From NCBI RefSeq assembly GCF_000159955.1, contig NZ_GG695978.1:144579-158465 (forward strand): DNA of 13,887 nucleotides, written 5' to 3'. The position numbers and the translations under genes were made by a program. The DNA is from Paenibacillus sp. oral taxon 786 str. D14. GTDB lineage: Bacteria; Bacillota; Bacilli; Paenibacillales; Paenibacillaceae. The notes beneath the pieces are model-generated. The model did no database searches. It was given only the letters and a program-made list of their open reading frames with translations, and had not been told where the DNA came from. This document shows positions 1 to 7,391 of this stretch, piece after piece. How positions within the stretch are numbered: position 1 is the first letter of the stretch; each line of letters begins with the position of its first letter.

Positions 1-64
1 CGGAGATTTGTCAAAAAATAAGAAAAATCGGGCAACGAACGACGGAGTTTGCTAATATATTGTT

Positions 65-94
65 TTGATTTGTCAGCAACTTTTCTTTTATACA
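65..94 (+). promoter_or_regulatory. Possible sigma-A promoter for the surface-protein gene
   Basis: TTGATT (65-70) is followed after 18 bases by TATACA (89-94), which resembles -35 and -10 hexamers in an AT-rich stretch. It lies about 65 bases before the start codon at 158. The spacing is acceptable, but neither hexamer is perfect and several AT-rich alternatives lie nearby, so this is tentative. Bases 1-64 show nothing else I can name. Confidence 0.35.
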
Positions 95-157
95 TGCGTT
101 TAATACAGTGTGAGTTAAAGGGAGTAACACAAAATGGGAGAGTAAGGGAGTTAAGGC

Positions 158-2350
158 ATGAAATTTAAGAGATTGTTGATCACCACGATGTTGGTCGCAT
201 CGCAAGTGGCTATGGTGCTTCCAGCCAGCGCGGAGGAAATCGGGCAAGGAAACGGTCTGGAACCACAGACCGGAACACAACAGTTAGAAGTGAACGGGAC
301 AACAACCGATGTGGTGCAGCCTGGCGATCTGCCTGCAGATCAAGGAACAAACGATGGAACGACAGGAGAGACGGTTCCAGAAGAGGGTCAGGAAGGGACG
401 GAAACCGGAGATGAAACGGTACCGCCAACAAGTCCGGTGACGACGCCTGCAGACCCAAGCATGCAGAGCCAAAGCAACTCCGGCCAACTGATTCTGATGG
501 TGAACAGCAAGAAGATGTATCAGAACGGGAAGGAATACATTGCCGGTTATCCGATGGAAGTGAAAGACGGCGTATCTTACATATCGATCCGGGCCATTGT
601 GGAGCGTGCAGGATTCCAGCTGTCTTTTGACAATACAACGAAAGAAACGATCATTAAGCGAGGCAACGACGAGCTGCGGTTTAAGCTGAATACGACTTAT
701 TATAAGGTTAACGGTGTGACGCAGACGATGCGGGGGAAATCCTATTCTGCGCAAAACAACTTCATGGTGCCGTTAACGGCGATCACGAAGGCGTTAAACA
801 TCTCGTATTCCTATGATGCGGTTGGCAAACGGGTGATCGTGAATTTGAACACGCTGCCGGTCGCTTCGTTTAGCATCGGCAACAAAGAAGTCATCGCCGG
901 GGAAACACAGGTTCAATATATCACCAATGCGACTTCGCCAATCGGGCTACCGATCGTGAACGAGGAATGGATTGGACGCCAGGATGTCTTCATGACGCCG
1001 GGGGATTACACCGTAACTTACCGGGTGCAGGATTCCAGCGGCCAGTGGAGTAATCCGTTTACGCTGACGATTCATGTAGACAAGCCGCATACACCGCCGG
1101 TGGCGAATTTTACGACAGACAAAGACACCTACAAAATGGGTGAATTGATCACGTATACGGACCTCAGTACGGATGAAGTCGGCATCACCGAGCGGATTTG
1201 GGAGAATAAAGAGCTGGCGTTCTTTACCCCAGGTCAAATGACGATCCGCCTGAAGGTTGTCAATAAATTTGGCTTGTACTCGACCGTTGAGAAGACGATT
1301 ACGATTACGAATGAGACGCTCTACACGCGGGACGAATTTAATAAGCTGTTCGTTCCGGTTGGGGAAGAATATACGTTTGACGGGACCCAGGTTCCAAGCT
1401 GGGAGCGGATTCGGTATGCCTTCACCTCCGATGCGGTTACGTTGATTCGGAGCAACAGCCCGGAAACGGTCTACTCCAAAGGGATTCTGTATAAGGAATC
1501 GGCGATTGGGAATACGCGCTTCATGATCCACCACGCTAATTCGACTGGGAAGCCGGTAAAAATGTACGTCATCGCGACGAACAACAACAGCGAAACGACG
1601 CGGTTGACGCAGAGCAGTCTAGGCTTTGGCGGACCAAGCAGTTATGCAACGGCTGCAGGGAAAGCTTCGGTCGTACGCTATTACGAATCGATGCAAACCG
1701 GCAGCAAATACAAGGATACATGGTTTGCTCCTGGAGAAAGCAAGATTATCCTGAATGAGCTGAGCGCTACGGCGATGAAGCAAGGGGATGTCATCTCCCT
1801 GTTTGCGGATTTGTATAGCGATCATACCTTAAATTATACCGTCATGATGGTTGATCAGGATCAAGATCCATTTAAGACGTTGCCTTATCTCAGTGTCTTA
1901 AAGCCTGATATCCATAACCGCGGCACTTATATGGAAGCCACTCGCAATATTGAAGTGACCGAGCTGATCGGCAATACGCCGTCCCGGTTGCTCATCGGCG
2001 ACAACTCCAGCGATCCATTCCTGATCGGATACGATGGTCCAACCGGAGAGTATCGCATGAATGCCGGAAACTTCGGCGTTCTCTACAAGGTGAAGCTGTA
2101 TCGGGTTGCGCCTAACACGCTGATCACGTTTAACCCGCGCGGCGGCCATTATATGGGCGGAATTATGGTCAACGGAAATATTGTCAGCTTACCATCCTCC
2201 GGCTCACTTAGTGCGCCTAACGAGAATGCGGTATTGTTCCGCACCGGTGAGCGCGAGCAAACTGTAGATCTGGTCTTCACGGCAGCTCCGGGCAGCAACT
2301 TGTCCGTCAACCTGCTGTTCCAGCAATTGCCGGAGAAGAAGAGCGAATAA
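158..2350 (+). CDS. Exported stalk-domain (copper amine oxidase N-terminal-like) surface protein with PKD-like modules
   Basis: This 730-residue protein is probably secreted or attached to the cell wall. Residues 1-26 form a signal peptide with a basic start, a hydrophobic core and an ASA cleavage site before EE. Residues ~28-108 are a low-complexity linker rich in Thr, Gly, Glu and Pro. Residues ~110-230 resemble the copper amine oxidase N-terminal 'stalk' domain (VNSKKM start, YISIRAI and VPLTAI repeats, ending RVIVNL). Despite the name, this domain implies neither amine oxidase activity nor copper binding. Residues ~233-308 and ~314-384 look like two PKD/Ig-like modules (PVASF and PPVANF starts, PGDYTVTYRV core). 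The rest (~385-730) appears beta-rich and I cannot assign it. There is no LPXTG motif or C-terminal membrane anchor. The start is fixed by AAGGGAG at 144-150, seven bases before the ATG. The gene stands alone, with a strong terminator after it. The function is unknown, and a role in cell-envelope or matrix binding is only a guess. Confidence 0.85.
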   Translation: MKFKRLLITTMLVASQVAMVLPASAEEIGQGNGLEPQTGTQQLEVNGTTTDVVQPGDLPADQGTNDGTTGETVPEEGQEGTETGDETVPPTSPVTTPADPSMQSQSNSGQLILMVNSKKMYQNGKEYIAGYPMEVKDGVSYISIRAIVERAGFQLSFDNTTKETIIKRGNDELRFKLNTTYYKVNGVTQTMRGKSYSAQNNFMVPLTAITKALNISYSYDAVGKRVIVNLNTLPVASFSIGNKEVIAGETQVQYITNATSPIGLPIVNEEWIGRQDVFMTPGDYTVTYRVQDSSGQWSNPFTLTIHVDKPHTPPVANFTTDKDTYKMGELITYTDLSTDEVGITERIWENKELAFFTPGQMTIRLKVVNKFGLYSTVEKTITITNETLYTRDEFNKLFVPVGEEYTFDGTQVPSWERIRYAFTSDAVTLIRSNSPETVYSKGILYKESAIGNTRFMIHHANSTGKPVKMYVIATNNNSETTRLTQSSLGFGGPSSYATAAGKASVVRYYESMQTGSKYKDTWFAPGESKIILNELSATAMKQGDVISLFADLYSDHTLNYTVMMVDQDQDPFKTLPYLSVLKPDIHNRGTYMEATRNIEVTELIGNTPSRLLIGDNSSDPFLIGYDGPTGEYRMNAGNFGVLYKVKLYRVAPNTLITFNPRGGHYMGGIMVNGNIVSLPSSGSLSAPNENAVLFRTGEREQTVDLVFTAAPGSNLSVNLLFQQLPEKKSE

Positions 2351-2365
2351 ACAGAAATGTACTTT

Positions 2366-2397
2366 AAAGCACGGCGCGAGAGCGCCGTGCTTTTTTT
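2366..2397 (+). terminator. Rho-independent terminator after the surface-protein gene
   Basis: The arms at 2366-2377 and 2382-2393 are perfect complements of 12 bases (GC-rich core GCACGGCGC) closed by a GAGA tetraloop. A T-run extends to 2397. This separates the surface-protein gene from the two-component system. Confidence 0.95.
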
Positions 2398-2488
2398 GCG
2401 TCCAAAATCAGTAGATCCTCCATCAAGTTGCGCATGAAATCAATTGTGCGAATTCGCTTTCTCCTGTAAGTTGAAAGAAAGCAAGGAA

Positions 2489-2495
2489 AAGGAGG
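2489..2495 (+). promoter_or_regulatory. Ribosome binding site that fixes the response-regulator start
   Basis: AAGGAGG, continuing into more G, sits eight bases before ATG 2504. The same frame is open upstream to a TTG at 2444, but that codon has no comparable site and would place 20 atypical residues before the receiver domain. Confidence 0.85.
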
Positions 2496-2503
2496 GGGTA
2501 ATT

Positions 2504-4096
2504 ATGAACCACCTGAAGGTGATGATTGTCGACGATGAGATTTTGGCCATCGAGCACTTGAAGCGTTTGGTCCATTGGGAAGGCCTAGGGTTTACCGTAG
2601 CCGGAGAAACCGTTCATCCGCGGAAAGGGTTGGAATTGGCGGCCAAGCTGAAACCGGATCTGATTTTTGTGGATATTCGGATGCCTGGCATGGATGGCTT
2701 GATCCTGAGCGAGAGGCTGGCGGAAGCCGGGAGTCAAGCCAAGATCGTGATTCTTACCTCCTATAAGGAATTCGAATACGTAAAACAGTCACTGCGGATT
2801 GGCGTACATGATTACTGGGTCAAGCACGAATTAACGCCGGAGACCTTAACGCTGGAACTGGAGAAGCTCCGGGATACCATCGATAAGGATAAGGCAATCC
2901 AAAGAAAAATGAGCAAGACATTGCTTGAGCAGGCGAAGGCAGGAAAAGAACTTTCAAACGAAGAATTGAAAGCGCTTGCTAACTATATGGCCTCGTTTGG
3001 ATCCCAGTATGTGTACATCGCTTTAGAGTTCGATACCCCTTATCCGGCAGTGGGTCGACCTATGGTCACACGAGATACGGGGATTCAGATGCCATGGGGG
3101 GTCGAGGACGGAACGAAATATCGTTGGATTGAGACGTTTACCATTGCGGCGGAGGGAACCCGGATCGGCGTTTTGCTTGGATTTGACGGCATGGTCAGCC
3201 GAAGGCAGCTGCATGAGGAACTTTTTCAGTGGAGCGCGCATTTGAAACAAGCGTATTCCGAGCATGTTTCTTCTATAGGGGGAACGGTATCCGTCGCGTG
3301 CTCGTCCGTGTTTCAGGAGGCAACGGGGCTGTTCGCTGCCGCGGCGTGGGCGGATAGGGCGCTGGATCTGCGTATTTTTACTGGGATGGACAGCGTGCTG
3401 ATGTATTCCGAAGAAAAGGAAGGCACCATCTCAGCAGCGGATAGCCAAGAGACAGATTGGGAAGCGTGGATCCACCGACTACGTCATTATACGGAGGAGC
3501 ATCGCCTTGCCGAAGTCGAAGAGGAGATCGACGCCATGTTTACCCTCGTCAAGAAAATGGCCCGACTTGAGGAATTGCGGATGCTCTGTAATGAATTGTC
3601 CAAGGAGCTGGATCGGCTTCGCATGAGCAAGGGAAGGTCTGCTTTTCGCGATGAACCGTACAGGGATATTGAGGGTTCTGATGATTGGACTTCGGTGTCC
3701 GGCATTGCGCGTTGGTTTAAAAAACAGTTCCGAGCCGCGATGGAGGACGAGCACAGGGACGTCTATTCAGCGAAGGTCAGGAAAGCGATCCAATACATTA
3801 ACCGGCATTATGCCAAAGATTTAAGCACCGAACAAATTGCCGCGCATCTCGCAATCAGCGGCGATCATTTGCGGCATTGCTTCAAAAACGAAACCGGCCG
3901 TACGATCCTGGACTATTTAACGGAGGTTCGCATGGAGAAAGCCAAGCGTTACTTGGCGACAGGGCAATACAAGTTGTATGAGGTGGCGGAAAAAGTGGGT
4001 TACCGCAATAGCCATTATTTCAGTAAAGTGTTTCAACGTGTGACCGGACAGCATCCTCTGGAGTATTCGGAAAGGAAGCAATATCACGATGAGTAA
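2504..4096 (+). CDS. YesN-type response regulator, CheY-like receiver plus AraC-family DNA-binding domain
   Basis: This 530-residue cytoplasmic transcription factor is the partner of the sensor kinase that follows. Residues ~3-122 form a receiver domain: acidic pocket VDDE (D10, D11), phosphoacceptor D57 in FVDIRMPGMDG, T85 and K107. A middle region (~125-420) has no motif I recognise, as is usual for YesN-like regulators. The last ~100 residues form an AraC-type double helix-turn-helix, with STEQIAAHLAIS in the first and YEVAEKVGYRNSHYFSKVFQ in the second. The reading frame could extend upstream to a TTG at 2444, but the ribosome binding site supports ATG 2504. The gene overlaps the kinase by eight bases, so the two are probably translationally coupled. 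In this family the regulator usually activates a neighbouring sugar ABC transporter, here the genes from 5928 on. That target is inferred from position. Confidence 0.93.
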   Translation: MNHLKVMIVDDEILAIEHLKRLVHWEGLGFTVAGETVHPRKGLELAAKLKPDLIFVDIRMPGMDGLILSERLAEAGSQAKIVILTSYKEFEYVKQSLRIGVHDYWVKHELTPETLTLELEKLRDTIDKDKAIQRKMSKTLLEQAKAGKELSNEELKALANYMASFGSQYVYIALEFDTPYPAVGRPMVTRDTGIQMPWGVEDGTKYRWIETFTIAAEGTRIGVLLGFDGMVSRRQLHEELFQWSAHLKQAYSEHVSSIGGTVSVACSSVFQEATGLFAAAAWADRALDLRIFTGMDSVLMYSEEKEGTISAADSQETDWEAWIHRLRHYTEEHRLAEVEEEIDAMFTLVKKMARLEELRMLCNELSKELDRLRMSKGRSAFRDEPYRDIEGSDDWTSVSGIARWFKKQFRAAMEDEHRDVYSAKVRKAIQYINRHYAKDLSTEQIAAHLAISGDHLRHCFKNETGRTILDYLTEVRMEKAKRYLATGQYKLYEVAEKVGYRNSHYFSKVFQRVTGQHPLEYSERKQYHDE

Positions 4097-5852
4097 CTTA
4101 TCCGGATTTAAAATGCGTGCTCGGATCCGCACCAAAATTATTGCCGTATGCGCTCTGATCCTATCCTCGTCACTATTGGCCAGCAGTTGGGTCACTTATT
4201 CGTATGTCAAGGATATCATGCGGGAACAAGCCGTCCGAGACAATACGACGAAACTGGAACAGACCTCTTCTTTCATCAATCGTATGCAGGAGCAATTACG
4301 TGAAACCGCGGAATATATCATCAGCGATTCCGAGGTGAATGCGTTGATGGTCAAAGATCCAAACGATACGTACGAGCAGAGCTACTTCAAGAAAAATAAG
4401 GTTAGAGAGAAGCTGAAGCTGTTTCCCGTCATGAACTCTAGCTTGTTAAACGTGATGATTATCCGGCCGGACGGCGAGGTGTTTTCCAATTACCAAGGGT
4501 ATGACAGCTACTACAAAGACTATCTGAATCAGGCTTGGTTTGCCGATTACCGGATGGGACGCAGCGAATCGCGTTTTTCGGATCCGCATGATTTTATTTT
4601 TCTCAACCGTCGGCAACAGGTGATCAGTTATGTCGTAAATTACAGGAACTTTAAGGACGATGGCGACGAGCGGTATTACCTCGTGCTGGATTTCAATCAA
4701 AAAGATCTGGCGAGCTTATTTGAACAGAGCAATAAGGATTTCGAACGTCTGCTTCTACTAAATCAGGACGGCGTTCCATTGTTCGACAGCAACCCCGGAG
4801 AGACTCGTTGGACGGATACCGATTCGGAAGGGGGAAAATATATCGAAATTGTTGATGATTCCGTGGAGGAGGACTGGAGACAAGTTGCGGTGATCTCCAA
4901 ATCACGCTTGTACGAGCGGGTTAACAAGCTGTTGCTCTTTTACACGCTGATTGTGGCCGTAAGCCTCATCGTGGTGATGATGATCCTGCTTCCTCTGCTC
5001 GTGCAACTGACCCGGCCGATCTCGAAGCTGGTCCGAGCGATGAAACGAGTGTCCGCAGGCGATTTGAATATCGAATTGCAGATCCGAAGCGGAGACGAAA
5101 TGGAGCTGCTGGGGCTTGGATTTAACCGGATGATGAAGGATTTGAAATCGCTGATCGAATCGCTCGTGCAAGAACAGAAGGAAAAACGCAACATGCAGAT
5201 CCAGCTCTTGTTGTCGCAGATGAACCCTCATTTTATTTATAACACGTTAAATACCGTAATTTATTTAGCACATGCAGGGCGGACGAAGGAGGTGGCCGAC
5301 ATGACCGCCTCGTTGATCCATCTCTTGCAAAACACGATCAAAATCGGCGATGATGCCTGGTTTACGACCCTGGAGGATGAAATAGAACTGGTGAATAAAT
5401 ACGCTGCCATCCAGGACTGCCGTTATCCCGGACGTTTTCGAATCGAATGGGACATTCAGGAGGAGCTTTTGCCCTGCATAGTCCTAAGGATGATGCTGCA
5501 GCCGCTTATTGAAAACGCGCTTTATCATGGGATATTCACCTCCGAACGGCAAGGTTGGATTGGGATCTCTGCACGGAGATCGGATCGGTTTATCGAGGTG
5601 TCCGTCCGCGACAACGGCATCGGTATCAGCACATCCCAAACGGTACCGCCAATCCAGAATGCCTCCACGGGAATCGGACTTACAAATATTCGCGAACGCC
5701 TGAATTTTCACTATGGTGCGCAGGCAGGCCTCGAGATCAAGAGCTTTCCGGGCGAAGGAACGGAAGTAAGGATTCGCCTCCCTTTCACCATCGAGGACGG
5801 GGACTCCACCGCGGAAGACAGCCGATTTATGCGTAAAATAACCGGGTTGTGA
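4089..5852 (+). CDS. YesM-type membrane sensor histidine kinase
   Basis: This 587-residue membrane kinase is predicted to phosphorylate the preceding response regulator. A first membrane segment spans residues ~16-40. An extracellular sensing region follows (~41-278), of the Cache-like size usual for the family. A second membrane segment (~281-307) leads into a HAMP linker (~308-360; TRPISKLVRAMKRVSAGD). The dimerisation and phosphoacceptor box is QMNPHFIYNTLN, with H381 as the expected phosphorylated histidine (His_kinase family of LytS/YesM type). The ATPase domain shows an N-box (LIENALYHG, N476), DNGIGI (D508) and TGIGL (528-532). The ATG overlaps the regulator's stop (ATGAGTAA) and has AAAGGAAG at 4071-4078. 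ATG 4113 is a possible shorter start with a weaker site. No terminator follows, and the transporter operon begins 75 bases on. The ligand is unknown, and a sugar or the loaded binding protein is a reasonable guess. Confidence 0.93.
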   Translation: MSNLSGFKMRARIRTKIIAVCALILSSSLLASSWVTYSYVKDIMREQAVRDNTTKLEQTSSFINRMQEQLRETAEYIISDSEVNALMVKDPNDTYEQSYFKKNKVREKLKLFPVMNSSLLNVMIIRPDGEVFSNYQGYDSYYKDYLNQAWFADYRMGRSESRFSDPHDFIFLNRRQQVISYVVNYRNFKDDGDERYYLVLDFNQKDLASLFEQSNKDFERLLLLNQDGVPLFDSNPGETRWTDTDSEGGKYIEIVDDSVEEDWRQVAVISKSRLYERVNKLLLFYTLIVAVSLIVVMMILLPLLVQLTRPISKLVRAMKRVSAGDLNIELQIRSGDEMELLGLGFNRMMKDLKSLIESLVQEQKEKRNMQIQLLLSQMNPHFIYNTLNTVIYLAHAGRTKEVADMTASLIHLLQNTIKIGDDAWFTTLEDEIELVNKYAAIQDCRYPGRFRIEWDIQEELLPCIVLRMMLQPLIENALYHGIFTSERQGWIGISARRSDRFIEVSVRDNGIGISTSQTVPPIQNASTGIGLTNIRERLNFHYGAQAGLEIKSFPGEGTEVRIRLPFTIEDGDSTAEDSRFMRKITGL

Positions 5853-5863
5853 GATTTTAACCC

Positions 5864-5877
5864 CATCGCTAGCGATG
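5864..5877 (+). repeat. Perfect 14-bp palindrome upstream of the transporter operon
   Basis: CATCGCTAGCGATG is self-complementary over all 14 bases. It lies 12 bases after the kinase stop and 13 bases before the cre-like site. It has no loop or T-run, so it fits a dimeric-protein binding site better than a terminator. An operator role is an inference. Confidence 0.4.
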
Positions 5878-5889
5878 ATAAGATCACGG

Positions 5890-5903
5890 TGTAAGCGGAT
5901 ACA
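5890..5903 (+). promoter_or_regulatory. Candidate cre site (CcpA catabolite-repression operator)
   Basis: TGTAAGCGGATACA matches the Bacillus cre consensus TGWAANCGNTNWCA at every defined position but one (A for T at position 10), and retains the central CG. It lies 24 bases upstream of the binding-protein ribosome binding site. CcpA bound here could block transcription when preferred sugars are present. I see no convincing -35/-10 pair in this 75-base gap, so the promoter position relative to the site is unknown. Confidence 0.6.
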
Positions 5904-5927
5904 AACAGACTGTGGGAGGGGTTAAAT

Positions 5928-7322
5928 ATGAAGAACAAGCGTCTGAAAAAGAGTTGGGTGACGCTCTTGGTGTTGGCGATGATGATCGCGGCGGTATTGG
6001 CTGGTTGCGCGAAGAATGATTCTGCCGCCAATCGGAACACAAGTGAGCCACCGTCGAATTCGGGTGGGACTTCGTCCAACGCCGAAGGGGAAGCTCCTTC
6101 ACTCGGCGGGATTCCCACAAACATTGAAGGAGAAATCGTCGTATGGGATTGGGATGAAGCCTTCCTGACCACGATGGTGCCGGAATTCAACAAAGTCTTC
6201 CCGAATATCAAAGTGAAATACACCGTCGTCAACAATAACGATTATATGCAAAAGCTGCAAAGCGGGATTGCATCCGGCTCTGAGGTGCCTGATGTCATAT
6301 TGGGCGAAATGAACTTCCGCGGGCAGTTGTTTGATCTCGATGTGCTCGACAATCTGGAGCAAGCTCCTTATCACTTCTCCAAGGACCAGCTGCTGGATTA
6401 TTTGCCGCCGCTTCTCTCGAACACCAAAGGCGAGCTGGTTGGCGTCGATCAATCGATTACACCGGCTGGACTCGGGTACCGGAGAGACCTGGCCAAGGAA
6501 TACCTGGGCACCGACGATCCAAACGAATTGTCCAAGCTGTTGCCGGATTGGAATGCCTTCATCCAAAAAGGGATCGAAGTCAAACAAAAAAGCGGCGGTG
6601 CGGTTACGATGATCGCCAGTTTCGACGACGCCTACCGCGTGTTGAAAGGGCAAACCGAACAGCCATACATTAATGGATCCACGATTGAGCTGACGGAGCG
6701 AATGAAGGCGCCGTTCGAGAAGCTGTTCGCCATGCGGGACGCCGGGATTCTTGGCAAATATGAGGGGTATACCCCGGGATGGAACGCGTCGTTTGCGAAA
6801 GGTGATAATATTTTCTACCCGATGGCGCCGTGGAGTCCCAAATGGAATGTGCAGGCTAATGATCCGGACGGCATCGGGCGTTGGGGCTTGATGGCCGCGC
6901 CTGAAGGCGGCTTCACGTACGGAGGAACCTCTGTCAGTGTCTATAAGAACAGCAAGAACAAGGAAGCGGCCTGGGCTTACATTTACTTCTGTTATTTGTC
7001 CACCGAAGGAATGGAAACGAACTACAAGAAGCTGGGGAATATGCCAGGGATCAAGAGCTTCTTCGAAGAGCATCGCGATTGGCTTGAGGCAGGAACCGAG
7101 CTGGATCAGTTCTTTAATCAAAACCTGAGCTTGACGTTCTACGACGACATCGTGCCAGAAGTGACGGGATCGACCCAAACGAAATACGATTCGATTGTGC
7201 AGACGGCGTTTAATTCGCTATTCCCGCTGTGGATGAAGGATACGAGCATCGGTGTGGACGGCGCTCTGGAGCAATTCAAGGAAGCTGTCAAAAATCAGGC
7301 CCCTGAGGCAACGATTAACTAA
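5928..7322 (+). CDS. Sugar ABC transporter solute-binding lipoprotein (family 1)
   Basis: This 464-residue lipoprotein is the extracellular receptor of a CUT1-type carbohydrate importer. A basic N-terminus and hydrophobic stretch (residues ~9-24) lead to the lipobox LAGC, so C27 should be lipid-modified and anchored to the outer face of the membrane. A flexible Ser/Asn/Gly-rich linker (~28-60) follows. The mature fold starts near EIVVWDWDEAF and contains VPDVILGEM and TYGGTSVSVYKNSKNKEAAW, both typical of family 1 solute-binding proteins (SBP_bac_1). The start is set by GGGAGGGG at 5914-5921, six bases before the ATG. It is the first gene of the transporter operon, with a cre-like site just upstream and a stem-loop between it and the permease genes. 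Family membership suggests an oligosaccharide ligand, but the exact sugar cannot be read from the sequence. Confidence 0.93.
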   Translation: MKNKRLKKSWVTLLVLAMMIAAVLAGCAKNDSAANRNTSEPPSNSGGTSSNAEGEAPSLGGIPTNIEGEIVVWDWDEAFLTTMVPEFNKVFPNIKVKYTVVNNNDYMQKLQSGIASGSEVPDVILGEMNFRGQLFDLDVLDNLEQAPYHFSKDQLLDYLPPLLSNTKGELVGVDQSITPAGLGYRRDLAKEYLGTDDPNELSKLLPDWNAFIQKGIEVKQKSGGAVTMIASFDDAYRVLKGQTEQPYINGSTIELTERMKAPFEKLFAMRDAGILGKYEGYTPGWNASFAKGDNIFYPMAPWSPKWNVQANDPDGIGRWGLMAAPEGGFTYGGTSVSVYKNSKNKEAAWAYIYFCYLSTEGMETNYKKLGNMPGIKSFFEEHRDWLEAGTELDQFFNQNLSLTFYDDIVPEVTGSTQTKYDSIVQTAFNSLFPLWMKDTSIGVDGALEQFKEAVKNQAPEATIN

Positions 7323-7336
7323 TCGGGAGGATTGCC

Positions 7337-7364
7337 GGGGTGAGAGCGTCTCGTTTCTCACCCC
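7337..7364 (+). other. Intercistronic stem-loop between binding protein and permease 1
   Basis: GGGGTGAGA (7337-7345) pairs perfectly with TCTCACCCC (7356-7364) across a 10-base loop, 14 bases after the binding-protein stop. There is no T-run, so it is not a standard terminator. In many sugar ABC operons a hairpin here protects the upstream mRNA segment, giving more binding protein than permease. That role is inferred. Confidence 0.6.
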
Positions 7365-7391
7365 AACTGATTCCTGAAAGGGGGACCAACC

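Noticed and set aside
2456..2482. Seven-base inverted repeat before the response-regulator gene
   Set aside because: The arms are short and purine/pyrimidine-biased, with a 13-base loop and no T-run. It is likely chance.
2444..2503. Upstream TTG start extending the response regulator by 20 residues
   Set aside because: The extension does not resemble the start of a receiver domain, and the excellent AAGGAGG site points to ATG 2504.
6099..7178. 359-codon open frame on the minus strand opposite the solute-binding protein
   Set aside because: It lies wholly within a clear lipoprotein gene, its translation has no recognisable domain, and it shows no credible start site. It is a by-product of codon use on the other strand.
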